From: Lineus longissimus
Taxonomy: Eukaryota; Nemertea; Pilidiophora; Heteronemertea; Lineidae
Direction: 5' to 3'
Assembly: GCF_910592395.1 (NCBI RefSeq)
Contig: NC_088316.1
Coordinates: 1 to 64,000, forward strand
DNA: 64,000 nt
A program made the position numbers and the translations under genes. Below, in pieces: positions 1 to 13,786 of this stretch; position 1 is the first letter of the stretch, and the number at the start of each line of letters is the position of its first letter. The notes below the pieces were generated by a model, which saw only the letters and a program-made list of their open reading frames with translations, searched no databases and was not told the DNA's origin.

Positions 1-3000
1 GTCGATGTGATGTCCTAGACTGGTTGATACCCTTGTCTTCCATCGTTCAGGCGGAGACATCAAGTCGGTGTGATGTCGTAGACTGGTTGATACCCTTGTC
101 TTCCATCGTTCAGGCGGAGACATCAAGTCGATGTGATGTCCTAGACTGGTTGATACCCTTGTCTTCCATCGTTCAGGCGGAGACATCAAGTCGGTGTGAT
201 GTCGTAGACTGGTTGATACCCTTGTCTTCCATCGTTCAGGCGGAGACATCAAGTCGGTGTGATGTCGTAGACTGGTTGATACCCTTGTCTTCCATCGTTC
301 AGGCGGAGACATCAAGTCGGTGTGATGTCCTAGACTGGTTGATACCATTGTCTTCCATCGTTCAGGCGGAGACATCAAGTCGGTGTGATGTCCTAGACTA
401 GTTGATACCATTGTCTTCCATCGTTCAGGCGGAGATCAAGTCGGTGTGATGTCCTAGACTGGTTGTGACCATTGTCTTCCATCGTTCAGGATGAGGCATC
501 AAGTCGGTGTGATGTCCTAGACTGGTTGTGACCATTGCCTTCCATCGTTCAGGCGGAGACATCAAGTCGGTGTGATGTCCTAGACTGGTTGATACCCTTG
601 TCTTCCATCGTTCAGGCGGAGACATCAAGTCAGTGTGATGTCCTAGACTGGTTGATACCATTGTCTTCCATCGTTCAGGCGGAGACATCAAGTCGGTGTG
701 ATGTCCTAGACTGGTTGTGACTATTGTCTTCCATCGTTCAGGCGGAGACATCAAGTCGGTGTGATGTCCTAGACTGGTTGATACCCTTGTCTTCCATCGT
801 TCAGGCGGAGACATCAAGTCGGTGTGATGTCCTAGACTGGTTGATACCCTTGTCTTCCATCGTTCAGGCGGAGACATCAAGTCGATGTGATGTCCTAGAC
901 TGGTTGATACCCTTGTCTTCGTTCAGGCGGAGACATCAAGTCGGTGTGATGTCGTAGACTGGTTGATACCCTTGTCTTCCATCGTTCAGGCGGAGACATC
1001 AAGTCGGTGTGATGTCCTAGACTGGTTGATACCCTTGTCTTCCATCGTTCAGGCGGAGACATCAAGTCGGTGTGATGTCCTAGACTGTTTGATACCATTG
1101 TCTTCCATCGTTCAGGCGGAGATCAAGTCGGTGCGATGTCCTAGACTGGTTGTGACCATTGTCTTCCATCGTTCAGGCGGAGACATCAAGTCGGTGTGAT
1201 GTCCTAGACTGGTTGTGACCATTGTCTTCCATCGTTCAGGCGGAGACATCAAGTCGATGTGATGTCCTAGACTGGTTGATACCCTTGTCTTCCATCGTTC
1301 AGGCGGAGACATCAAGTCGGTGTGATGTCCTAGACTGGTTGATACCCTTGTCTTCCATCGTTCAGGCGGAGACATCAAGTCGGTGTGATGTCCTAGACTG
1401 GTTGATACCCTTGTCTTCCATCGTTCAGGCTGAGACATCAAGTCGGTGTGATGTCCTAGACTGGTTGATACCCTTGTCTTCCATCGTTCAGGCGGAGACA
1501 TCAAGTCGGTGTGATGTCCTAGACTGGTTGTGACCATTGCCTTCCATCGTTCAGGCGGAGACATCAAGTCGGTGTGATGTCGTAGACTGGTTGATACCCT
1601 TGTCTTCCATCGTTCAGGCGGAGACATCAAGTCGATGTGATGTCCTAGACTGGTTGATACCCTTGTCTTCCATCGTTCAGGCGGAGACATCAAGTCGGTG
1701 TGATGTCCTAGACTGGTTGATACCATTGTCTTCCATCGTTCAGGCGGAGATCAAGTCGGTGCGATGTCCTAGACTGGTTGTGACCATTGTCTTCCATCGT
1801 TCAGGCGGAGACATCAAGTCGGTGTGATGTCCTAGACTGGTTGTGACCATTGTCTTCCATCGTTCAGGCGGAGACATCAAGTCGGTGTGATGTCCTAGAC
1901 TGGTTGTGACCATTGTCTTCCATCGTTCAGGCGGAGACATCAAGTCGGTGTGATGTCCTAGACTGGTTGATACCCTTGTCTTCCATCGTTCAGGCGGAGA
2001 CATCAAGTCGGTGTGATGTCGTAGACTGGTTGTGACCATTGTCTTCCATCGTTCAGGCGGAGACATCAAGTCGGTGTGATGTCCTAGACTGGTTGATACC
2101 CTTGTCTTCCATCGTTCAGGCGGAGACATCAAGTCGGTGTGATGTCCTAGACTGGTTGATACCCTTGTCTTCCATCGTTCAGGCGGAGACATCAAGTCGG
2201 TGTGATGTCCTAGACTGGTTGTGACTATTGTCTTCCATCGTTCAGGCGGAGACATCAAGTCGGTGTGATGTCCTAGACTGGTTGATACCCTTGTCTTCCA
2301 TCGTTCAGGCGGAGACATCAAGTCGATGTGATGTCCTAGACTGGTTGATACCCTTGTCTTCGTTCAGGCGGAGACATCAAGTCGGTGTGATGTCGTAGAC
2401 TGGTTGATACCCTTGTCTTCCATCGTTCAGGCGGAGACATCAAGTCGGTGTGATGTCCTAGACTGGTTGATACCATTGTCTTCCATCGTTCAGGCGGAGA
2501 CATCAAGTCGGTGTGATGTCCTAGACTGGTTGATACCCTTGTCTTCCATCGTTCAGGCGGAGACATCAAGTCGATGTGATGTCCTAGACTGGTTGATACC
2601 CTTGTCTTCGTTCAGGCGGAGACATCAAGTCGGTGTGATGTCGTAGACTGGTTGATACCCTTGTCTTCCATCGTTCAGGCGGAGACATCAAGTCGGTGTG
2701 ATGTCCTAGACTGGTTTATACCCTTGTCTTCCATCGTTCAGGCGGAGACATCAAGTCGGTGTCATGTCCTAGACTGGTTGATACCCTTGTCTTCCATCGT
2801 TCAGGCGGAGACATCAAGTCGGTGTGATGTCCTAGACTGGTTTATACCCTTGTCTTCCATCGTTCAGGCGGAGACATCAAGTCGGTGTGATGTCCTAGAC
2901 TGGTTTATACCCTTGTCTTCCATCGTTCAGGCGGAGACATCAAGTCGGTGTGATGTCCTAGACTGGTTTATACCCTTGTCTTCCATCGTTCAGGCGGAGA

Positions 3001-6000
3001 CATCAAGTCGGTGTGATGTCCTAGACTAGTTGATACCATTGTCTTCCATCGTTCAGGTGGAGACATCAAGTCGGTGTGATGTCCTAGACTGGTTGATACC
3101 CTTGTCTTCCATCGTTCAGGCGGAGACATCAAGTCGGTGTGATGTCCTAGACTGGTTGATACCCTTGTCTTCCATCGTTCAGGCGGAGACATCAAATCAG
3201 TGAGATGTCCTAGACTGGTTGATACCATTGTCTTCCATCGTTCAGGCGGAGACATCAAGTCGGTGTGATGTCCTAGACTGGTTGTGACTATTGTCTTCCA
3301 TCGTTCAGGCGGAGACATCAAGTCGGTGTGATGTCCTAGACTGGTTGATACCCTTGTCTTCCATCGTTCAGGCGGAGACATCAAGTCGATGTGATGTCCT
3401 AGACTGGTTGATACCCTTGTCTTCGTTCAGGCGGAGACATCAAGTCGGTGTGATGTCGTAGACTGGTTGATACCCTTGTCTTCCATCGTTCAGGCGGAGA
3501 CATCAAGTCGGTGTGATGTCCTAGACTGGTTGATACCCTTGTCTTCCATCGTTCAGGCGGAGATCAAGTCGGTGTGATGTCCTAGACTGGTTGTGACCAT
3601 TGTCTTCCATCGTTCAGGATGAGGCATCAAGTCGGTGTGATGTCCTAGACTGGTTGTGACCATTGTCTTCCATCGTTCAGGCGGAGACATCAAGTCGGTG
3701 TGATGTCCTAGACTGGTTGATACCCTTGTCTTCCATCGTTCAGGCGGAGACATCAAGTCGGTGTGATGTCCTAGACTGGTTGATACCCTTGTCTTCCATC
3801 GTTCAGGTGGAGACATCAAGTCGGTGTGATGTCCTAGACTGGTTGATACCCTTGTCTTCCATCGTTCAGGCGGAGACATCAAGTCGGTGTGATGTCCTAG
3901 ACTGGTTGATAACCTTGTCTTCCATCGTTCAGGCGGAGACATCAAGTCGGTGTGATGTCCTAGACTGGTTGATACCCTTGTCTTCCATCGTTCAGGCGGA
4001 GACATCATGTCGGTGTGATGTCCTAGACTGGTTGTGACCATTGTCTTCCATCGTTTAGGCGGAGACATCAAGTCGGTGTGATGTCCTAGACTGGTTGATA
4101 CCATTGTCTTCCATCGTTCAGGCGGAGACATCAAGTCGATGTGATGTCCTAGACTGGTTGATACCCTTGTCTTCCATCGTTCAGGCGGAGACATCAAGTC
4201 GGTGTGATGTCCTAGACTGGTTTATACCCTTGTCTTCCATCGTTCAGGCGGAGACATCAAGTCGGTGTGATGTCCTAGACTGGTTGTGACCATTGTCTTC
4301 CATCGTTCAGGCGGAGGCATCAAGTCGGTGTGATGTCCTAGACTGGTTGTGACCATTGTCTTCCATCGTTCAGGCAGAGACATCAAGTCGGTGTGATGTC
4401 CTAGACTGGTTGTGACCATTGTCTTCCATCGTTCAGGCGGAGACATCATGTCGGTGTGATGTCCTAGACTGGTTCATACCATTGTCTTCCATCGTTTAGG
4501 CTGAGGCATCAAGTCGGTGTGATGTCCTAGACTGGTTGATACCCTTGTCTTCCATCGTTCAGGCGGAGACATCAAGTCGGTGTGATGTCGTAGACTGGTT
4601 GATACCCTTGTCTTCCATCGTTCAGGCGGAGACATCAAGTCGGTGTGATGTCCTAGACTGGTTGATACCCTTGTCTTCCATCGTTCAGGCAGAGACATCA
4701 AGTCGGTGTGATGTCCTAGACTGGTTAATACCATTGTCTTCCATCGTTCAGGCGGAGATCAAGTCGGTGTGATGTCCTAGACTGGTTGATACCCTTGTCT
4801 TCCATCGTTCAGGCGGAGACATCAAATCAGTGAGATGTCCTAGACTGGTTGATACCATTGTCTTCCATCGTTCAGGCGGAGACATCAAGTCGGTGTGATG
4901 TCCTAGACTGGTTGTGACTATTGTCTTCCATCGTTCAGGCGGAGACATCAAGTCGGTGTTATGTCCTAGACTGGTTGATACCCTTGTCTTCCATCGTTCA
5001 GGCGGAGACATCAAGTCGGTGTGATGTCCTAGACTGGTTGATACCCTTGTCTTCCATCGTTCAGGCGGAGACATCAAGTCGGTGTGATGTCCTAGACTGG
5101 TTGTGACCATTGTCTTCCATCGTTCAGGCGGAGACATCAAGTCGATGTGATGTCCTAGACTGGTTGATACCCTTGTCTTCGTTCAGGCGGAGACATCAAG
5201 TCGGTGTGATGTCGTAGACTGGTTGATACCCTTGTCTTCCATCGTTCAGGCGGAGACATCAAGTCGGTGTGATGTCCTAGACTGGTTGATACCCTTGTCT
5301 TCCATCGTTCAGGCGGAGATCAAGTCGGTGTGATGTCCTAGACTGGTTGTGACCATTGTCTTCCATCGTTCAGGATGAGGCATCAAGTCGGTGTGATGTC
5401 CTAGACTGGTTGTGACCATTGTCTTCCATCGTTCAGGCGGAGACATCAAGTCGGTGTGATGTCCTAGACTGGTTGATACCCTTGTCTTCCATCGTTCAGG
5501 CGGAGACATCAAGTCGGTGTGATGTCCTAGACTGGTTGATACCCTTGTCTTCCATCGTTCAGGCGGAGACATCAAGTCGGTGTGATGTCGTAGACTGGTT
5601 GATACCCTTGTCTTCCATCGTTCAGGCGGAGACATCAAGTCGGTGTGATGTCCTAGACTGGTTGATACCCTTGTCTTCCATCGTTCAGGCGGAGATCAAG
5701 TCGGTGTGATGTCCTAGACTGGTTGTGACCATTGTCTTCCATCGTTCAGGATGAGGCATCAAGTCGGTGTGATGTCCTAGACTGGTTGTGACCATTGTCT
5801 TCCATCGTTCAGGCGGAGACATCAAGTCGGTGTGATGTCCTAGACTGGTTGATACCCTTGTCTTCCATCGTTCAGGCGGAGACATCAAGTCGGTGTGATG
5901 TCCTAGACTGGTTGATACCCTTGTCTTCCATCGTTCAGGCGGAGACATCAAGTCGGTGTGATGTCGTAGACTGGTTGATACCCTTGTCTTCCATCGTTCA

Positions 6001-9000
6001 GGCGGAGACATCAAGTCGGTGTGATGTCCTAGACTGGTTGATACCCTTGTCTTCCATCGTTCAGGTGGAGACATCAAGTCGGTGTGATGTCCTAGACTGG
6101 TTGATACCCTTGTCTTCCATCGTTCAGGCGGAGACATCAAGTCGGTGTGATGTCCTAGACTGGTTGATACCCTTGTCTTCCATCGTTCAGGCGGAGACAT
6201 CATGTCGGTGTGATGTCCTAGACTGGTTGTGACCATTGTCTTCCATCGTTTAGGCGGAGACATCAAGTCGATGTGATGTCCTAGACTGGTTGTGACCATT
6301 GTCTTCCATCGTTCAGGCGGAGACATCAAGTCGATGTGATGTCCTAGACTGGTTGATACCCTTGTCTTCCATCGTTCAGGCGGAGACATCAAGTCGGTGT
6401 GATGTCGTAGACTGGTTGATACCCTTGTCTTCCATCGTTCAGGCGGAGACATCAAGTCGGTGTGATGTCCTAGACTGGTTTATACCCTTGTCTTCCATCG
6501 TTCAGGCGGAGACATCAAGTCGGTGTGATGTCCTAGACTGGTTGTGACCATTGTCTTCCATCGTTCAGGCGGAGGCATCAAGTCGGTGTGATGTCCTAGA
6601 CTGGTTGTGACCATTGTCTTCCATCGTTCAGGCAGAGACATCAAGTCGGTGTGATGTCCTAGACTGGTTGTGACCATTGTCTTCCATCGTTCAGGCGGAG
6701 ACATCATGTCGGTGTGATGTCCTAGACTGGTTGATACCATTGTCTTCCATCGTTTAGGCTGAGGCATCAAGTCGGTGTGATGTCCTAGACTGGTTAATAC
6801 CATTGTCTTCCATCGTTCAGGCGGAGATCAAGTCGGCGTGATGTCCTAGACTGGTTGTGACTATTGTCTTCCATCGTTCAGGCGGAGACATCAAGTCGGT
6901 GTGATGTCCTAGACTGGTTGATACCCTTGTCTTCCATCGTTCAGGCGGAGACATCAAGTCGATGTGATGTCCTAGACTGGTTGATACCCTTGTCTTCGTT
7001 CAGGCGGAGACATCAAGTCGGTGTGATGTCGTAGACTGGTTGATACCCTTGTCTTCCATCGTTCAGGCGGAGACATCAAGTCGGTGTGATGTCGTAGACT
7101 GGTTGATACCCTTGTCTTCCATCGTTCAGGCAGAGACATCAAGTCGGTGTGATGTCCTAGACTGGTTAATACCATTGTCTTCCATCGTTCAGGCGGAGAT
7201 CAAGTCGGTGTGATGTCCTAGACTGGTTGTGACCATTGTCTTCCATCGTTCAGGATGAGGCATCAAGTCGGTGTGATGTCCTAGACTGGTTGTGACCATT
7301 GTCTTCCATCGTTCAGGCGGAGACATCAAGTCGGTGTGATGTCCTAGACTGGTTGATACCCTTGTCTTCCATCGTTCAGGCGGAGACATCAAGTCGATGT
7401 GATGTCCTAGACTGGTTGATACCCTTGTCTTCGTTCAGGCGGAGACATCAAGTCGATGTGATGTCCTAGACTGGTTGATACCCTTGTCTTCCATCGTTCA
7501 GGCGGAGACATCAAGTCGATGTGATGTCCTAGACTGGTTGATACCCTTGTCTTCCATCGTTCAGGCGGAGACATCAAGTCGATGTGATGTCCTAGACTGG
7601 TTGATACCCTTGTCTTCCATCGTTCAGGTGGAGACATCAAGTCGGTGAGATGTCCTAGACTGGTTGATACCCTTGTCTTCCATCGTTCAGGCGGAGACAT
7701 CAAGTCGGTGTGATGTCCTAGACTGGTTGATACCCTTGTCTTCCATCGTTCAGGCGGAGACATCAAGTCGGTGTGATGTCCTAGACTGGTTGATACCATT
7801 GTCTTCCATCGTTCAGGCGGAGACATCAAGTCGATGTGATGTCCTAGACTGGTTGATACCCTTGTCTTCCATCGTTCAGGTGGAGACATCAAGTCGGTGT
7901 GATGTCCTAGAATGGTTGATACCCTTGTCTTCCATCGTTCAGGCGGAGACATCAAGTCGGTGTGATGTCCTAGACTGGTTGATACCCTTGTCTTCCATCG
8001 TTCAGGCGGAGACATCAAGTCGGTGTGATGTCCTAGACTGGTTGATACCCTTGTCTTCCATCGTTCAGGCGGAGACATCAAGTCGATGTGATGTCCTAGA
8101 CTGGTTGATACCCTTGTCTTCCATCGTTCAGGTGGAGACATCAAGTCGGTGTGATGTCCTAGACTGGTTGATACCCTTGTCTTCCATCGTTCAGGCGGAG
8201 ACATCAAGTCGGTGTGATGTCGTAGACTGGTTGATACCCTTGTCTTCCATCGTTCAGGCGGAGACATCAAGTCGGTGTGATGTCCTAGACTGGTTGATAC
8301 CCTTGTCTTCCATCGTTCAGGCGGAGACATCAAGTCGGTGTGATGTCCTAGACTGGTTGATACCCTTGTCTTCCATCGTTCAGGCGGAGACATCATGTCG
8401 GTGTGATGTCCTAGACTGGTTGTGACCATTGTCTTCCATCGTTTAGGCGGAGACATCAAGTCGGTGTGATGTCCTAGACTGGTTGATACCATTGTCTTCC
8501 ATCGTTCAGGCGGAGACATCAAGTCGGTGTGATGTCCTAGACTGGTTGATACCCTTGTCTTCCATCGTTCAGGTGGAGACATCAAGTCGGTGTGATGTCG
8601 TAGACTGGTTGATACCCTTGTCTTCCATCGTTCAGGCGGAGACATCAAGTCGGTGTGATGTCGTAGACTGGTTGATACCCTTGTCTTCCATCGTTCAGGC
8701 GGAGACATCAAGTCGGTGTGATGTCCTAGACTGGTTTATACCCTTGTCTTCCATCGTTCAGGCGGAGACATCAAGTCGGTGTGATGTCCTAGACTGGTTG
8801 TGACCATTGTCTTCCATCGTTCAGGCGGAGGCATCAAGTCGGTGTGATGTCCTAGACTGGTTGTGACCATTGTCTTCCATCGTTCAGGCAGAGACATCAA
8901 GTCGGTGTGATGTCCTAGACTGGTTGTGACCATTGTCTTCCATCGTTCAGGCGGAGACATCATGTCGGTGTGATGTCCTAGACTGGTTGATACCATTGTC

Positions 9001-10367
9001 TTCCATCGTTTAGGCTGAGGCATCAAGTCGGTGTGATGTCCTAGACTGGTTGTGACCATTGTCTTCCATCGTTCAGGATGAGGCATCAAGTCGATGTGAT
9101 GTCCTAGACTGGTTGTGACCATTTTCTTCCATCGTTCAGGCAGAGACATCAAGTCGGTGTGATGTCCTAGACTGGTTGATACCCTTGTCTTCCATCGTTC
9201 AGGCGGAGACATCAAGTCGGTGTGATGTCCTAGACTGGTTGTGACTATTGTCTTCCATCGTTCAGGCGGAGACATCAAGTCGGTGTGATGTCCTAGACTG
9301 GTTGATACCCTTGTCTTCCATCGTTCAGGCGGAGACATCAAGTCGGTGTGATGTCCTAGACTGGTTGATACCATTGTCTTCCATCGTTCAGGCGGAGACA
9401 TCAAGTCGGTGTGATGTCCTAGACTGGTTGATACCCTTGTCTTCCATCGTTCAGGCGGAGACATCAAGTCGGTGTGATGTCCTAGACTGGTTGATACCCT
9501 TGTCTTCCATCGTTCAGGCGGAGACATCAAGTCGGTGTGATGTCCTAGACTGGTTGATACCCTTGTCTTCCATCGTTCAGGCGGAGACATCAAGTCGGTG
9601 TGATGTCCTAGACTGGTTGATACCCTTGTCTTCCATCGTTCAGGCGGAGACATCAAGTCGGTGTGATGTCCTAGACTGGTTGATACCATTGTCTTCCATC
9701 GTTCAGGCAGAGACATCAAATCAGTGAGATGTCCTAGACTGGTTGATACCATTGTCTTCCATCGTTCAGGCGGAGACATCAAGTCGGTGTGATGTCCTAG
9801 ATTGGTTGTGACTATTGTCTTCCATCGTTCAGGCGGAGACATCAAGTCGGTGTGATGTCCTAGACTGGTTGATACCCTTGTCTTCCATCGTTCAGGCGGA
9901 GACATCAAGTCGATGTGATGTCCTAGACTGGTTGATACCCTTGTCTTCGTTCAGGCGGAGACATCAAGTCAGTGTGATGTCCTAGACTGGTTGTGACCAT
10001 TGTCTTCCATCGTTCAGGATGAGGCATCAAGTCGGTGTGATGTCCTAGACTGGTTGTGACCATTGTCTTCCATCGTTCAGGATGAGGCATCAAGTCGGTG
10101 TGATGTCCTAGACTGGTTGTGACCATTGTCTTCCATCGTTCAGGATGAGGCATCAAGTCGATGTGATGTCCTAGACTGGTTGTGACCATTGTCTTCCATC
10201 GTTCAGGCGGAGACATCAAGTCGGTGTGATGTCCTAGACTGGTTGATACCCTTGTCTTCCATCGTTCAGGCGGAGACATCAAGTCGGTGTGATGTCCTAG
10301 ACTGGTTGATAACCTTGTCTTCCATCGTTCAGGTGGAGACATCAAGTCGGTGTGATGTCCTAGACTG
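1..10367. repeat. 63-bp satellite array, about 164 copies
   Basis: Head-to-tail repeat of a 63-bp unit containing the words GTGATGTCCTAGACTGGTTG and CATCGTTCAGGCGGAGACAT. It begins before the window and ends where the unit breaks into unrelated sequence near 10367. Recurrent variants include a 2-bp loss (GAGATCAAG for GAGACATCAAG), a 4-bp loss (CTTCGTTCAGG for CTTCCATCGTTCAGG), TTGTGACCATT for TTGATACCCTT, and GGATGAGGCATC. Because 63 is a multiple of three, long open frames appear on both strands (21-residue periods), but the 2- and 4-bp variants shift frame and there is no start, splice or protein-family signal. I read it as non-coding satellite DNA with a higher-order structure (see findings). 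Confidence 0.97.
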
Positions 10368-12554
10368 ATTTGGAACGATCGCTTTATGAGGAACTTGCCG
10401 GCAAAGCCAGTTTGATAGAGACTAAAGACAACTCCGAGGAACAACTCAATAAATAGTGTGAAATTCAAAATTTGTGAAATTCAAAATTTCTAAAATAATG
10501 CAAAGAGCCATTGATACATGTAACACTTTTGGGACACATTGTTATGCATGCCGTCTTGAACATAAACATAAGATGTTTTCAACCGGACTGTGCATTTTGT
10601 TTGGGAAACCATTTTCCACTAGAATATCTACATAGTTTCTGATCAGGAAAAACATAAATTGAGTCGCATGCAGCGACAACCATTGTAAATGCAAGCAAGG
10701 TGAACTACTGTGGTGTATTCAGGTCACGAACCTTGACCTCATTGATCCGAAACAGCACGACATCGGTTAGTGGGTTATTTAAATAACAAAAGAACCAATT
10801 TCGTCATGTTCAACAGGACCGTGCTGTGATCTCATTTGCATGACAAAAGAATCCCTCTAGATCAGGCGTTCAGATCAGTCTTCTCATTTGCATGACAAAA
10901 GCGGTTGCTTTGGACGAGTTTAACAATAGAAGTAACTTTTTGAATTCACCTTTACATGTATTATGGCTATATATGTAAATTTCAGATATTGTATCATTAT
11001 ACAAACATAACAAATTAATACATAAAACGTCAGACATTGACGTTGATGTTGGCGACAGCTTGCTTGACCCATTCTGTACCACAGGAAACTTCTTGATGGG
11101 GCAGTTGTTATCTTTATAACTCACAGGAAGAAACAAGATGAATCTTTCTGGACTAATTATCATGAAAAGACTGAGCTCCTCTTCCACTTGACCGCAGGGT
11201 CAGGAACCAACATCAATTTGGAATATTTTGGAAAAATTTCAATCAACAAAATATTTCAACGAAATCTCAAAATTTGGAAATGAATTTGCCCGATTCTTTT
11301 GCATTTGTTTTGGTCTTGGGGATAACCTTTGTTATCATATCATTGATGAAACCAAGAATGAAAGGCACCCGGATAATTACCGTGTTTAAGGAAATTTAAA
11401 ATACTTGTATAAAATGGAGGCTAGAGTTTGTCAATTTCATATCTGTCCCAAATGGAGACCGGCACTATCAGGTATCGGAAGCTGATTGGAATAAACGCAT
11501 TCGTGTATTCAGGTATTCGTGGTACTGAATGGATCGAGAAAGTTCATAAGGCCTACGGTTCCATCAAAGACAACACATGTTCTGGTTGGCTGGGGTCGAA
11601 CCAACCAGAATCACGTGGACCCCATGTCTTATTCGATGGGAAAATTGAAATATCTGATCAATTTGGTGATTTCGGAGAAAAATGAAGTAACTTTTAACAG
11701 CTCGATAGTAAATTTTGACCTGGTACATCAGAACCTTGACTTATTTGGATCTGGTTCTGGTTCTTAATCAACAATCATCTAGGAGGAGTGACTGACGATG
11801 ACTGATGGAAAGTCTTTTAAAGACGTTCCAAATGTGTTCAGACATTTTGTCACAGCCACAAAAATGGAAGTAGGCTTTTTACCATCGGATGATATTGAGA
11901 TTTGCAATGAAACCACCTTTCAATCAGATATTTCGATAAAATACAACGTATCCTTCTGCAGAGGCCTACATGTAGCGAATGTACAATACTACACCAGAGA
12001 AAGTCTGTTGCTTATGACTCCCATAGCGACAATCGTTCAGGGGCCGAGGGTTCCACATCCATTGTGTCATCTTGCTGAAAAGAAAAACACATTATGTATC
12101 ACAGACAGTGCAATAGATGAAAAGCTCAATGCCCACAGATCATTTCAAAGAGATTCACGCAAAGTAAGCCTGAAAATGGCTAGCAGAAAAATTGGCGAAA
12201 ATTTTGCTTATGCACGTTCTTGGTCATGCTTTATACGATTGGTACAAAGTTAGACTAGACTTTGAGGTTTTACATGAATAATACATTACGTTTAACTACT
12301 GATTTGTTATGTGTGTAATCAGCGTGCTGTTTTCTCATGAAATCATCCATGTGAGCCTTGTTGCAATTGTACGTTTATCGAATGATTCACAGCTGTCTCA
12401 GCGAGACTTGAAATGCTAGAATTTACATTTCAAGATCAGAAGTTCGGTTGTTGGTGTTGCTAGCTTTCTGGAAGGCTGGAGATTACACGATTATGTGGTA
12501 TTCACCCAAATAGGCTTGTTCTGATAATATCGAAATACTCTTATCTTCGGATCC
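10368..12554. other. Unique AT-rich DNA, no recognised gene
   Basis: Single-copy sequence after the satellite. It holds short open frames only; the longest is at 11798-12253 and is listed separately. No splice-flanked exon or family motif was recognised on either strand. Confidence 0.5.
11798..12253 (+). CDS. Unassigned 151-codon open frame
   Basis: Open frame from an ATG (MTDGKSFKDVPNVF...) to a TAG, 151 codons. I do not recognise the product. It has no hydrophobic leader and no repeat structure, and contains four Cys scattered without a motif. A purine-rich GGAGGAG lies about 13 bp upstream of the ATG, but in a eukaryotic window that carries no weight. It could be a fragment of a coding exon or a chance frame; nothing nearby on the same strand supports a gene. 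Confidence 0.18.
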   Translation: MTDGKSFKDVPNVFRHFVTATKMEVGFLPSDDIEICNETTFQSDISIKYNVSFCRGLHVANVQYYTRESLLLMTPIATIVQGPRVPHPLCHLAEKKNTLCITDSAIDEKLNAHRSFQRDSRKVSLKMASRKIGENFAYARSWSCFIRLVQS

Positions 12555-12746
12555 GGAACTATAACACCAGACAATGAGAAGTCACTAGGCCCACCTTAAT
12601 GGTGAATATTCATGACCCTAGCAAATGCCGAGAAAGGCATATCAGTCACACCTGGTCAAATAGCAGAACTTGAGGTCCAGGCCTAGGCTGGTCAGGTCGT
12701 TATTGGAAGTCTGGTTCAGAATGGAGTTATCTGGTGTTATAGTTCC
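12555..12746. repeat. Short foldback element, 17-bp inverted ends
   Basis: GGAACTATAACACCAGA at 12555-12571 is perfectly inverted at 12730-12746, giving a 192-bp hairpin-capable segment. It is of the size of a small MITE or solo foldback sequence. No clear target-site duplication was seen, so mobility is inference. Confidence 0.45.
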
Positions 12747-13334
12747 CGAGATAGTGTATATCTGTTTGCATTACCTTCAAGATGTGCCCCCGTCGTCACA
12801 TGGCATCAGTCGTAAAGAGATTCCTGAAGCATGCCGTCATCCAGTGCTTGTGGGATTGGTATCACGTCTCGTCAAATGAAGGGGTTAGAGGTACGCATCT
12901 TGTCCAAATCCTTCGTTTGTGGTTCAAATGAAGTACATAAATATAATCCACATTTTCAACAGTTCAATCTGAGTGAAGAAAATAAAATAGTCTAGCGATG
13001 GTCCGTGGCTTTCGCGAATCCTTCGTTTGCGATTCAATCTGAACTAAGAATTGTGTTTGCGTTTAAGAATACGATACGCGATGAAAACGTCTATGCATAT
13101 AAACACGTGTGTTATCGAGATATTCACAGTCCGAGCGAAAGCTTGACACAGTTAGATAGAGAGTCTGTTCCAGAATTGGTATGCGTACTGAGCCCCTGGA
13201 TACCTCTGCCGTCCCCTGGATGTACAAGACTTTCATTATCCGTGCACGTCTGTGGACAACTGAAAATAAAAGTACATTGCCAATCAGATGAAATTGGTCG
13301 GCGTATTCAAGTGCTTCTTGCAGACACTCCATAA

Positions 13335-13786
13335 CTAACCTTTAGAATTTTTGAAGTTGGAAATGTATTTGATATCTTTGTTGTTATAACATACTGCAAC
13401 ATTACTCAGAGTATGGTGTTCATCTACTGGGTGGATGTAGAGGTGATCAATCGGAAGCTCGAATGGCACAAATTTTACTTTCCTTTGGAAGGTCATGTCA
13501 GCTGGCCGTTTTAGGCTCTTACACTCAGCCCTAAAGGCTAACTCACTTCTACTTAACCTCGTCATCTCAGGACAATTGCGGTCTTCCATTTCATTAGATC
13601 ATAAATTCTGTTTCCATCCAGGACTGGGTGTGGTGGTGCAAACTCTCTGCAACCTACAAAAGTATCAAACCATTGCAAATCTTCATACAGTGCGAGAAGT
13701 GTCTTCAAAATGAACATCGTCATTGGCAAAGAAGCCCATCTTAACAACTTATCATCTTTTCTGTTGAACCTGGCTGCAATTTCCAT
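13335..13786 (-). pseudogene. Possible broken coding fragment, unassigned
   Basis: Two minus-strand frames overlap end to end: 13786-13562 (starts MEIAARFNRKDD) and 13589-13335 (ends KDIKYISNFKNSKG). They lie in different frames, as expected if one frameshift split an older reading frame. Composition is protein-like, with no repeats and mixed charged and aromatic residues, but I do not recognise a family. It could be a decayed transposon protein or chance. Confidence 0.2.

Noticed and set aside
24-9908. Long open frames with 21-residue periods on both strands
   Set aside because: They are a by-product of a stop-free 63-bp satellite; frames end at 2- and 4-bp monomer variants and have no family match.
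1-10367. CRISPR-like regular array
   Set aside because: There are no unique spacers between repeats; the whole unit repeats, and the window is eukaryotic.
13005-13334. Overlapping frames of 109 (+) and 89 (-) codons
   Set aside because: Neither has a motif, leader or splice context; treated as chance.
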